Below are positions 52,860-62,788 of a stretch of 64,000 bases of DNA, one piece after another. The notes beneath the pieces are model-generated. The model was given only the letters and a program-made list of their open reading frames with translations. It was not told the origin of the DNA and did not search any database. Position 1 is the stretch's first letter. Each line of letters begins with the position of its first letter. The stretch spans positions 802,001 to 866,000 of the forward strand of contig JACVTC010000081.1 of assembly GCA_016946835.1 (NCBI GenBank). Reading direction: 5' to 3'. Source of the DNA: Neocallimastix lanati (nom. inval.) (lineage: Eukaryota > Neocallimastigomycota > Neocallimastigomycetes > Neocallimastigales > Neocallimastigaceae). A program made the position numbers and the translations under genes.

Positions 52860-54395
52860 AGTATACAAAATAAAATAAAATAAAATAAAATAAAATAAAA
52901 TAAAATAAAATAAAATAAAATAAAATAAAATAAAATAAAATAAAATAAAATAAAATAAAATAAAATAAAATAAAATAAAATAAAATAAAATAAAATAAAA
53001 TAAAATAAAATAAAATAAAATAAAATAAAATAAATAAATAAAATAAAATAAAATAAAATAAAGTAAAATAAATAGTAGAAATATGAATATAAAGTACAGA
53101 TTGAATAAAATAAAATAAATAGTAGAACTATGAATATAAAGTACAGATTTAATAAAATAAAATAAAATAAAATAAAGTAAATAGTAGAATATGAATATAA
53201 AGTACAGATTAAATAAAATAAAATAAATAGTAGAACTATGAATATAAAGTACAGATTGACTAAAATAAAATAAATAGTAGAACTATGAATATAAAGTACA
53301 GATTTAATAAAATAAAATAAAATAAAATAAAGTAAATAGTAGAATATGAATATAAAGTACAGATTAAATAAAATAAAATAAATAGTAGAACTATGAATAT
53401 AAAGTACAGATTGACTAAAATAAAATAAATAGTAGAACTATGAATATAAAGTACAGATTTAATAAAATAAAATAAAATAAAATAAAGTAAATAGTAGAAT
53501 ATGAATATAAAGTACAGATTAAATAAAATAAAATAAATAGTAGAACTATGAATATAAAGTACAGATTGACTAAAATAAAATAAATAGTAGAACTATGAAT
53601 ATAAAGTACAGATTTAATAAAATAAAATAAAATAAAATAAAGTAAATAGTAGAATATGAATATAAAGTACAGATTAAATAAAATAAAATAAATAGTAGAA
53701 CTATGAATATAAAGTACAGATTGACTAAAATAAAATAAATAGTAGAACTATGAATATAAAGTACAGATTTAATAAAATAAAATAAAATAAAATAAAGTAA
53801 ATAGTAGAATATGAATATAAAGTACAGATTAAATAAAATAAAATAAATAGTAGAACTATGAATATAAAGTACAGATTGACTAAAATAAAATAAATAGTAG
53901 AACTATGAATATAAAGTACAGATTGACTAAAATAAAATAAATAGTAGAACTATGAATATAAAGTACAGATTGACTAAAATAAAATAAATAGTAGAACTAT
54001 GAATATAAAGTACAGATTGACTAAAATAAAATAAATAGTAGAACTATGAATATAAAGTACAGATTGACTAAAATAAAATAAATAGTAGAACTATGAATAT
54101 AAAGTACAGATTGACTAAAATAAAATAAATAGTAGAACTATGAATATAAAGTACAGATTTAATAAAATAAAATAAAATAAAATAAAATAAAATAAAATAA
54201 AATAAAATAAAATAAATAGTAGAATATTAAATATAAAGTACAGATTGAATAAAATAAAATAAAATAAAATTAAATAAATATTGAATGTAATAATATAAAA
54301 GTACAAGTAATAAAATAAAATAAAATAAATATTGAATATAATAATATAAAAGTACTAATATATAAAATAAAATAAATATTTATCATTATTTTTTA
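52860..54395. repeat. Satellite array in MULE D, left half
   Basis: Begins with a ~170-bp pure (AAAAT)n run, then TAGTAGAACTATGAATATAA, AGTACAGATTGACTAAAATA units of ~47-55 bp. A three-unit higher-order repeat (~185 bp) recurs about five times (53100-53880), then shorter uniform units. Confidence 0.95.
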
Positions 54396-54624
54396 TTAAA
54401 GAATATTAAAGACGATTTATTTTTAAAAATAAAATGTTTTATTTAATTATATATGTTAGAAAGTAAAAAAATCATTTATATTTAATGAGATTATTAACAA
54501 TCAATAATATTGTTTTATATATTAAATTACATCATCAATTGAATACAATAAAAATGTAAAAAAATTTCATTTCTAAAACATTGATCTGTAATATTCTTTA
54601 ATAAAAAATTATTAGATATTTATT
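54396..54624. other. Unique spacer between opposed satellites
   Basis: About 230 bp of A+T-rich sequence without repeats; the centre of a palindromic satellite arrangement. Confidence 0.6.
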
Positions 54625-55370
54625 TTATTTTATTTTATTCAATCTGTACTTTATATTTATATTTCAACTATTTATTTTATTTTATTTTATTCAATCTGTA
54701 CTTATATTTATATTCTATTATTTATTTTATTTTATTTTATTTTATTTTATTCAATCTGTACTTTATATTTAATGTTCTACTATTTATTTTATTTTATTTT
54801 ATTTTATTTTATTTTATTTTATTTTATTTTATTTTATTTTATTAAATCTGTACTTTATATTCATATTTCTACTATTTATTTTATTTTATTATATTTTATT
54901 TTATTTTATTTTATTAAATCTGTACTTTATATTCATATTTTTACTATTTATTTTATTTTATTTTATTTTATTTTATTCAATTTGTACTTTATATTTATAT
55001 TTCAACTATTTATTTTATTTTATTCAATCTGTACTTATATTTATATTCTACTATTTATTTTATTTTATTTTATTTTATTTTATTAAATCTGTACTTTATA
55101 TTCATAGTTCTACTATTTATTTTATTTTATTTTATTTTATTTTATTAAATCTGTACTTTATATTCATAGTTCTACTATTTATTTTATTTTATTTTATTTT
55201 ATTAAATCTGTAACTTTATATTCATAGTTCTACTATTTATTTTATTTTATTTTATTTTATTTTATTAAATCTGTACTTTATATTCATATTTCAATTATTT
55301 ATTTTATTTTATTTTATTAAATCTGTACTTTATATTCATATTTCTACTATTTATTTTATTTTATATACTT
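54625..55370. repeat. Satellite array in MULE D, inverted half
   Basis: The same ~47-65-bp unit on the opposite strand (AATCTGTACTTTATATTCAT, TTCTACTATTTATTTTATTT), about 14 units. With 52860-54395 it forms a kilobase-scale inverted repeat. The open frame at 54772-55086 is repeat-derived. Confidence 0.95.
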
Positions 55371-55555
55371 ATTACATTCTTTGTTTATTTATTTATTTGT
55401 TTGTTTATTTATTTATACATTTATTTTTTTTTACATATAATTTTATTAAAATTTTTATGGCGTCAACAAAAAATTTTACAAGCCATTAAAAATAAATGGC
55501 GTATTGAAAATTTGTATTATAAAAATTGGCGAAATGAACCACATTCAATTTTATT

Positions 55556-55683
55556 TATTGATTTATTTATTTATTTAATAATTTTCAATTTGGCGAAATG
55601 CTACATTTTTTAATACGCCACATTCTTTCAAAAAAATTGGCGAAATGCAATTTGGCGAAATGCCCCACACCCAAAATATTATA
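55556..55683. repeat. Cluster of MULE terminal motifs
   Basis: AATTTGGCGAAATGC, TACGCCACATTC, AATTGGCGAAATGC and AATTTGGCGAAATGCCCCAC in series, mirroring 36488-36545 in inverted orientation. Probably remains of older MULE or MITE ends into which MULE D inserted. Confidence 0.6.
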
Positions 55684-55772
55684 CGCCACATTACGAAATT
55701 CATGGTCCCCTATTATCTTGATGAAAATGATCCAAACCCTTTTGTTTCTATTTTATTATTTTAAATGATTTA

Positions 55773-57071
55773 TGTTAGAATATGTGAAATAAATATGAAA
55801 TATACGTTAAATGTATTAAAATGTATTTGTTATATATGTAATGTATGAGCCACAATGTATTACTATAAAAGCATGTAAATTTATTAAATTTAAATATTTG
55901 CAGCTCTTTATCATAAAATATATTAATAAAGTTGACATAATTATAAAACCCAAACTATTGACTTTTAACAGATTAAGAGTCTCATCGACTCTTTAAAGGA
56001 ATATTTATATCCTTAGCCGGACTAGAAAAATGTCAACTAAAATACCTAGGATCCAGAATTTATGATAAAAGTTGTCATTATGTCAACTTTAGTGAAGATT
56101 GATCTAATTTGAAGAAAAATGATCTTAAAGTTTCAAGAATATGAAAACGCGTAAAAATTAAGTATTTTATGAAAGAAAATTCCCCTGAAATAAATAATAT
56201 ACTAAATAAAATAATAAATTAGAAGATAAGACACGTATAAAATAAATGAGAGACGTGACAAATTAATATGCAAATATTTTTGAGACTCTTAATGAAGATT
56301 AATAAAGAATATAAATTAAATCATTAATTAGTAAATAAACAACTTTTGAATATTAAAGGCTATTTATTCACAACTAATCAAGTTAATAATAAAATAAAAT
56401 GACGTGAAACCATAGCGGTTAACCATAAGAGTTGTCAAATATAAATATAGAAGTAAAAACCAGAGAATTAAACCATGAGTTGTCAAGAGTACATAAAACC
56501 AAAGAGGTAAACCATGTGTTGTCAATTAGGCGTAAGTCCCAATGAGGTTGCCAAAATATAATAATAGGATGGTACAAATAAGAGTAACCAATCCGAAAAA
56601 ATATAACTTGAATATAATAATTAATAATTTTACCCATAATAAAAATATAAAGGTTTTAAGACGTTTAACCACAAAAATGTCATATTAATATAGGGTAATA
56701 ATATAGTTGTTAAAATAAAACAAGCTAATATATAAATAAGTATATAAAATTACAATTAATGAAAATTAAATTATAGCATATTAATATTGGTATAGATATA
56801 GAAATAGTATAGTACACATATTCACTTTCAAACCAAAATTATTCTTTTAAAATAATTTGGTTTGAGGGGGGAATGTTAGAATATGTGAAATAAATATGAA
56901 ATATACGTTAAATGTATTAAAATGTATTTGTTATGTATGTAATGTATGAGCCACAATGTATTACTATAAAAGCATGTAAATTTATTAAATTTAAATATTT
57001 GCAGCTCTTCATCATAAAATATATTAATAAAGTTGACATAATTATAAAACCCAAACTATTGACTTTTAACA
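55773..57071 (+). mobile_element. Element 7: small copia-type non-autonomous LTR element
   Basis: Two 198-bp LTRs (55773-55970 and 56874-57071), TGTTAGAATATG...GACTTTTAACA, differing at about two positions. Target duplication ATTTA (55768-55772 and 57072-57076). Polypurine tract TTTGAGGGGGGAA directly before the 3' LTR. The 903-bp interior has no coding capacity, so it is a TRIM/LARD-like passenger needing a copia helper. The interior has three related blocks, AACCATAAGAGTTGTCAA (56421), AACCATGAGTTGTCAA (56471) and AACCATGTGTTGTCAA (56510). Confidence 0.88.
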
Positions 57072-57661
57072 ATTTATTTTATTTTTTTTTTTTTTTTTTT
57101 TTCGATTTATTTTTTATTAATATATTAAGGGTTAAATTAAATTGATTTTTTTAATCTAGTACATTACGTAATATGGCGTATTTTCATATATGGCTTTATT
57201 TGTTAATAATTAAATAAATAAATAAATAATAGATATTCTTTTTTTCTATATATAATTTATTAATATTCAATGGTAAAAATAATTTTTTATAATTCTTTTT
57301 AAAAGAATATATTATTATTTCTTTTTAACTAGTTATTTAATAATATTTAATTGAAAAATATATTATTATTATTTATTTATTTATTTATTATTGTATAGAA
57401 TATCTTAAAAATGTATGGCTTTATTTTAAAATAATTATAAGCCATATTGTGAAATCACAATCCCCAATTATTTTGATGAAAATGGGCCAAACCCCTTTAT
57501 TTTTTATTTTATTATTTTAAATGTTCCATTTTTTTATTTTATTTTAATTTAATTTTTTTATAATAAAAATTGAATGTTGAACCGAAATTATTAATATTTT
57601 ATTTCACGAATGATTAGTACTTAAAAAAAAAAAAAAAAAAAAATCCAAAATATGTAATTTA

Positions 57662-57735
57662 CACTCACGGCGGGACTTGAACCCGCAATCTTCAGATTAG
57701 AAGTCTGACGCCCTATCCGATTAGGCTACGCGAGC
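57662..57735 (-). tRNA. tRNA-Arg (UCU), second copy
   Basis: Inverted copy of 36219-36292; the acceptor 5' strand reads GCTCGCG (A to G), keeping a G-U pair. Anticodon TCT; preceded and followed as in the left arm. Confidence 0.96.
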
Positions 57736-57750
57736 ATCGTAACAAAGGAA

Positions 57751-57824
57751 CGCTCCTAGGTGGGCTTGAACCACCAACCTCTCGGTTAACAGCCGAACGC
57801 GCTAGCCAATTGCGCCATAAGAGC
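57751..57824 (-). tRNA. tRNA-Asn (GUU), second copy
   Basis: Inverted copy of 36130-36203, anticodon GTT, all arms intact. Element 6 begins 15 bp upstream of its 5' end. Confidence 0.97.
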
Positions 57825-57839
57825 TCTTCCCTAAAATAT

Positions 57840-58444
57840 TGATGCATGTCCAGTAGAAATAATATAAAATAATAGAAAAATTATTTAGAAAAATTATTAA
57901 TATAAATATTTATTAAAAATTAATTTTATATAATGAATCTTAAAATATATTATTAAAGATAATTTATTATTATTAATAATTATTAAAATATTAAATTAAA
58001 TAATAATATTAAAAATATTAAAAGAATTGTTGATTATATAGTAAAATTAGTTATATTAATTATAACGGAGATTGAATGTTTAATTAAATTGATGTTAATA
58101 TTAAAATAATTTTTAAATAATGTTAAACAATATGAATTAATAGTTATAAGTAAAAAGTTATGAATATTTATATTTATTAATTAATTTTAGTGTTTCGATA
58201 AATAAAATTTATAAAATTAGTAAAAAATATAATTATGAAAATAATTTATAAATAAATATTTTCTTTTTTTTAAGGAATAATAATAAAACATGTATTTTTT
58301 TTATGATAAAATATAATAAATAAAATAATAAAAGATAAATAAATAAAAAGTAAATATAATTATTGTAATATAATATTCTTGGAGTAATTCCCTTTTGCAC
58401 AAACGCCCAACTAACATATACGGTATTTAATAAAATATCGTATC
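57840..58444 (+). repeat. 5' LTR of element 6
   Basis: Ends TTTAATAAAATATCGTATC, the same ending as solo LTR 5 (30100-30121). The start is defined by TGAT after AATAT. Little similarity to 60741-61397. Confidence 0.6.
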
Positions 58445-58470
58445 AAAAATGGTGGAGAATCCGGGCGTTT
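58401..58470 (+). promoter_or_regulatory. Primer-binding site of element 6 enclosed by a U5/leader stem
   Basis: TGGTGGAGAATCC (58450-58462), identical to element 2. The LTR arm AAACGCCC (58401-58408) is complementary to GGGCGTTT (58463-58470). Confidence 0.7.
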
Positions 58471-58537
58471 CTCTAGCATGATAATATGAAAATAATAAAA
58501 ATTTGAAAATATAATAATAATAATAATAATAATATAA

Positions 58538-58585
<48 letters not shown>

Positions 58586-58812
58586 GCGTGTAATAAAATA
58601 ATAGTTTATTTTAACACGTAAAGATAATATTAATAGTTTTTAATGACACGTAATAAAGTAATAGTTTAAAATAGTAAATAATAAAATAATAGTTATTTAA
58701 AATGTTATAATAATATATATTATTTAAAATAACGCGTAATAGATAAAAATATAAACAAAAAAAAAAAAAAAAAAAAAATTTTTTTTTTAAAAAAAAAAAA
58801 AAAATAATCAAA
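58471..58812 (+). other. Element 6 leader
   Basis: Poly(A) runs (58541-58583, 58757-58804) and repeated CGTGTAATAAAATAATAGTT-like blocks, the first a hairpin closed by CGTGT/ACACG. No gene. Confidence 0.55.
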
Positions 58813-60465
58813 ATGAATGTTCAAGGCTTAATAAAAGAACTACCATTATTAGTCAATTATGGAAGGGATATTGATGGATGGATTGAGGACTTTGAGAAAG
58901 TTATGGAATTATGGGAGATTTACACATTGAGGCAACAATACTTTTGGATAATTAAATGCGTAAATCAAGACATAAGTATAGAAATTAAAATATTAAAAGA
59001 AAAGTATAAAAAAAATGAATATCCAACATTAAAAGAAATACAATATGTCATAGAAAAATATTTAAATATTACTCAAAGTGAAAAATGCTGGACTTTAAAG
59101 ACCATAAAAGTTCCAAATGATACAAAAATTTCAATTTTTAATGTAACTTATAGAAGACTATTAAAGAATTTGGAGTGCGACTTTAGAAAATTAGTGACAA
59201 TTGAAGATTATTTAAATTCAATAAAAGTTAGACGTTTCCCATATCAACAAGTAATTATAAAAGGATGCAAAACTATAGAAGATGCTATGAAAACTGCTTC
59301 TCTCGCTGAAAGAATAGAAAATGAATTAATAGAATCTAATAAGAAAGAAAGAGAATACTTTAATAACCATAAAATAACTTATAATAAGAGAAACAATAGG
59401 ACTGACCCTTATAACACATCTTTTAGAGAATATGGATTAATAAATGAAAATATTAATAAAAATTTTAGGAAATTTAATTTTAATCATTACAATAATTATA
59501 ATAAGAAATTAAAGACTAATAATTATTATAATAAAATAAATAATTTTACGCCTAGACAAAACAAAATGAATTATTATAAAAGAAATTATAACATTGAACA
59601 AAATAAAAATTTTAATAATTTTGATTCGGGTTATACTAATGTTAAATGTGGCAATTCAAATTTTAATTGTAAAGAAAATTATTTAAAATCTATGAATAAT
59701 TCTAATTGTAATTCTTGCATGAATGTTAATTCAATAAATAATTATTATATTAATAAAGAAAATTTGAATTCATATTATAATTATTATGGTAATATTAATA
59801 GTTCTTCAAAAGGTATTTATAAAGGAATAATAAATAGTAATTATGATCATAATATTAATAGTAAAGATACTTGCACTATTGAAGAAAATTATAATTTAAA
59901 TTCCCTGGATGAAAATGTTAATATTAAGGGCGAACCAGGAAATAAACACGTAAATAATGATAATGACAGGATTCAAACTAAAGTCACAACGTGTAATATA
60001 TATAAACAAATTATTGAAGAAAATATAGAAGGTAATATGGTAATTAATAAATTGAGTGATACTATTCTCGAAGGTAACGTATATAATCCATCACATAAAC
60101 TAATTCCAGTTGAAAAGAAAAACGAAAACATATTATTATGTAAAGAGGAAAGTAAATTATTAGAAAGTAAACCTATTGATAAATTGAAAATAAATAAAAT
60201 TAAGATGGAAGGAAATAATTTAAATATTTATAATGAAATGATAAATGAAATTAAAATAAATTCTGATAATAAAATAATAATAAAAAAAATACCTACTGTA
60301 GAAAATTCCAACCAAAATAATGGTAATAGCAAAAATAATTCAAAAAGAAAATTTAAAATTAAATTTAATTATAAAAATACAATTATTAAAAAGTATAATA
60401 ATAATAGAAAAGATACAAAGTGTATTATCAGGAATTACAAATATAAAAGAAAAAGAAAAACATAG
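58813..60465 (+). CDS. gag: Gag-like protein of element 6, without zinc knuckle
   Basis: 550 residues from ATG 58813. The N-terminal ~170 residues align with Gag of elements 1 and 2 (Arg-Asp-Ile-Asp-Gly-Trp-Ile-Glu-Asp-Phe; Gln-Ser-Glu-Lys-Cys-Trp-Thr-Leu-Lys), so it is a capsid-type domain. The rest is an Asn/Lys/Tyr-rich low-complexity region. No CX2CX4HX4C motif is present, although isolated Cys residues occur (~277-305); the C-terminus is strongly basic (Tyr-Lys-Arg-Lys-Arg-Lys-Thr) and could replace the knuckle in RNA binding. There is no TTTAAAC plus hairpin at its end. The frame is intact over 1.65 kb of very A+T-rich DNA, which suggests selection or youth. A second small frame at 60320-60568 overlaps it and is not supported. 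Confidence 0.82.
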   Translation: MNVQGLIKELPLLVNYGRDIDGWIEDFEKVMELWEIYTLRQQYFWIIKCVNQDISIEIKILKEKYKKNEYPTLKEIQYVIEKYLNITQSEKCWTLKTIKVPNDTKISIFNVTYRRLLKNLECDFRKLVTIEDYLNSIKVRRFPYQQVIIKGCKTIEDAMKTASLAERIENELIESNKKEREYFNNHKITYNKRNNRTDPYNTSFREYGLINENINKNFRKFNFNHYNNYNKKLKTNNYYNKINNFTPRQNKMNYYKRNYNIEQNKNFNNFDSGYTNVKCGNSNFNCKENYLKSMNNSNCNSCMNVNSINNYYINKENLNSYYNYYGNINSSSKGIYKGIINSNYDHNINSKDTCTIEENYNLNSLDENVNIKGEPGNKHVNNDNDRIQTKVTTCNIYKQIIEENIEGNMVINKLSDTILEGNVYNPSHKLIPVEKKNENILLCKEESKLLESKPIDKLKINKIKMEGNNLNIYNEMINEIKINSDNKIIIKKIPTVENSNQNNGNSKNNSKRKFKIKFNYKNTIIKKYNNNRKDTKCIIRNYKYKRKRKT

Positions 60466-60653
60466 TTTGAAAATAATTCAATTAAATTTTCAAAATTCAA
60501 AATTCAAAAATTCAAAATTTAAATTATTAAATTTCAAATTTCAAATTTCAAATTTCAAATTTCTATAAAAAAAAAAAAAAAAAAAATTTATACATAATAT
60601 TTTTATGTTTTTACTTTTTTAACAAAATATATATAAAAATTTAATTATTAAAT

Positions 60654-60689
<36 letters not shown>

Positions 60690-60700
60690 TTTTTTCGCCT
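60466..60700 (+). repeat. Simple repeats after gag of element 6
   Basis: (TTCAAAATTCAAAA)n and (TTTCAAATTTCAAA)n tracts, then two poly(A)/(T) runs up to the 3' hairpin. This is where pol is missing. Confidence 0.7.
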
Positions 60701-60740
60701 GACTTCAAGGGACGAAGTCTTATTTAAAGTGGGGGAATCT
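60701..60740 (+). promoter_or_regulatory. 3' hairpin and polypurine tract of element 6
   Basis: GACTTC (60701-60706) with GAAGTC (60714-60719), then AGTGGGGGAATCT (60728-60740) at the LTR. Same layout as elements 1 and 2. Confidence 0.75.
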
Positions 60741-61397
60741 TGATACGATACCACTATAAAAATAAGATTTAGGTAAGAAATTTAGGTTAGAAATATTGTA
60801 TAAATATTATTGGTTATAATAATTAAAACAATTTATATATAGTTAATTCAAATAATTATTTTTAAAAGCATGGTTAATTCTTTTATCATAATTAAAATAG
60901 ATAAATTATATTATTAATGATTCTATTATTATGATAATAAATTAATTCATCATTATTATTAATAAGTTTTATTTTATATTTTAAATATTATTTTGAGAAT
61001 TATATAGTTTTAGGAATTATATTATAAATATTGATAATTATATTTTATTCAGGAAATATATTTTAAATATTAATAGTTAAATATATTTAATAATGAAATT
61101 GTATTTTTAAATAAAGTTATTAGGAAATTAATAGTTAAAGAGATATGTTTAATAAAAATATAATATTAATTAATTATTTTAACAATTATATAAAATTAAG
61201 AGAATGTAATAATAAATTATTATGTATGTAAAAATAAAATTATAAAAATAAATAAAGAACAAAATATTATTATAAAACATTATTATTATAAATTATTTTC
61301 TTATATTTATTAGAATATATTATTGTGTCATAATTCCCTAGAGAAACGACCAAATAAATAAATAACTAGATATGGAATATTTTAAATGTTCTGTATC
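60741..61397 (+). repeat. 3' LTR of element 6
   Basis: Starts TGATACGATACCAC and ends AATGTTCTGTATC. The first ~100 bases and the AATTCCCTA...AAACGACCAAATAAA segment near the end resemble solo LTR 5. Confidence 0.7.
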
Positions 61398-61406
61398 AAT
61401 ATTGAT

Positions 61407-62282
61407 TGTAATAATTCTATTAAGAACTAACTCAAAATAGAATTATTAACTACAACTTAACGACTAATTCATTAAGTTGAGAAAATAAAATAAAATAAAT
61501 TTTTTTACCTTTAATGTAGAGTTTATTATAAAATTAATTATAATAATAACACAACATGTAAGAGAAGAATTGTTTGTATAAATTGATCTTAAAAATATGT
61601 TTTTGAATAAAATATTTTTATTAATTTATTAAAGTTAAAAATATAAAAATGTTACTATTATAACTATGTTTTTTATAATAATAACTCTTGATTTCTCAAA
61701 GAGAACTCAAGAGCCTTATTTATATTTTTTTATGAAAATAAGGTTAAATAAGAAAGGGTTTTCTAATCTTAACAAATCTCTTATCTAGGAAAAGATTAGA
61801 TAGAAAAACCTAGATAAGTTTTCGATCGATATTCTATCCATATCGATCATCGCATTAATTAAGTAAAACCGATTACTTCTAAAAAGTAATTGGAAAAAAT
61901 CTTAATTAACCGATTTTCCAATCTAATGATCGAAAATAAAAGAATAAAATAATAAAAGATATTTCGATCATATAATTTATCCTTATATTAAAAATATAAA
62001 ATTAAATAGTTAATAAAATACAGAATACATTATAAAATACAGAATACATTATAAAATACAGAATAAAATACAATACAAAATACATTAGTTACAGTAGAGA
62101 ATTTAGCATATTGTAAATATATTATTTAAAATTAATTAAATAAATTTTGTTAAATTAATGAATATATAAAATTAAATTAAATAAATTTAATAAATATTAT
62201 ATGTAATTAAATAAGTTATAGTTATAATAACTTAACTAAGAAAATATAATTATTTGCTAACAAATAATTATAGATTCTTACA
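61407..62282 (-). mobile_element. Solo LTR of family X (copy 3)
   Basis: Reverse complement of 33221-34130 with few differences (shorter TATTCTGTATTTTATAATG repeat). Ends TGTAAGAATC/AATTATTACA. It starts four bases after the AATAT that ends element 6. The flanks do not form a clear 5-bp duplication (TTGAT and TCGTG), so it may be a recombinant. Confidence 0.8.
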
Positions 62283-62788
62283 TCGTGGTAAAGAATGTAT
62301 TAATAACCTTTATTTTATTATTAATAATTCTTTACTTGTCAAAGTTTTATGGATAATTTGGTCTTAACAATTAGGTCAAGATGCCAAATTATAGTAATTT
62401 ATTAATATATAACTTAAATTTACTCTTATTTAAAACATATTGTTATTAGTAAATTTTATGAATAAGTTTTTTATTTAAAATATAAATTTTATTTAATCTT
62501 AATAATATTTTATTACATTATTATTTTATATAATTATTACTATAATTTAAATTACAATAATCCTACAAAGGATTAATCAAAAGAATTTAAACATGTATTT
62601 ATATAAAATAATTAATTATTAAAATATTAATTATTAATATGAATATGTAAATAATATTAATATAAGTTTGATATTGATAATATAAAGTTAGATAATAATA
62701 TAAATATTTAATATAAATAAAATATAAGAATCAAATATTGCTAAATATTATAATTTATAATTAAAATATAATATGTAGAAATTAATTT
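62283..62788. other. A+T-rich spacer
   Basis: No gene. GGTAAAGAATGTATTAATAA and the bases after it are the reverse complement of 31880-31935 near LTR 7, showing that the inverted homology continues beyond the tRNA genes. Confidence 0.5.

Larger units (their letters stand above)
51237..55546 (-). mobile_element. MULE copy D
   Basis: 4.3 kb with 9-bp target duplication AATTTTATT (51228-51236 and 55547-55555). The left end GGGGAGGTTGCATTACGCC, then AATTTTTTTCACGTG, parallels the right end of MULE B. The right end (minus strand) GAATGTGGTTCATTTCGCC matches the start of MULE E. Inside, reading leftward: two opposed satellite arrays, then a decayed transposase gene. The paralogous unoccupied sequence is at 36600-36635. 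Confidence 0.8.
55684..57835. repeat. Right arm of large inverted duplication
   Basis: Reverse complement of 36112-37430 with small differences, carrying element 7 as a private insertion and lacking the 36488-36630 block. Both tRNA genes are retained. Confidence 0.8.
57840..61397 (+). mobile_element. Element 6: gag-only Ty3/gypsy derivative upstream of tRNA-Asn
   Basis: TGATGCATG at 57840 to TTCTGTATC at 61397, flanked by AATAT (57835-57839 and 61398-61402). Contains a 5' LTR, primer-binding site, leader, a 550-residue Gag, 3' hairpin, polypurine tract and 3' LTR, but no pol. The two LTRs (605 and 657 bp) are not alike beyond their ends, so the element is a recombinant of two adjacent elements or very old. 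It is oriented away from the tRNA gene, like the AACTG array relative to its tRNA-like neighbour. Confidence 0.75.

Noticed and set aside
54115-55086. Open frames in both satellite halves of MULE D
   Set aside because: Same repeat artefact; no amino-acid composition typical of real proteins and no start context.
61403-62287. 5-bp target duplication for family X copy 3
   Set aside because: TTGAT on the left and TCGTG on the right do not match; not claimed.
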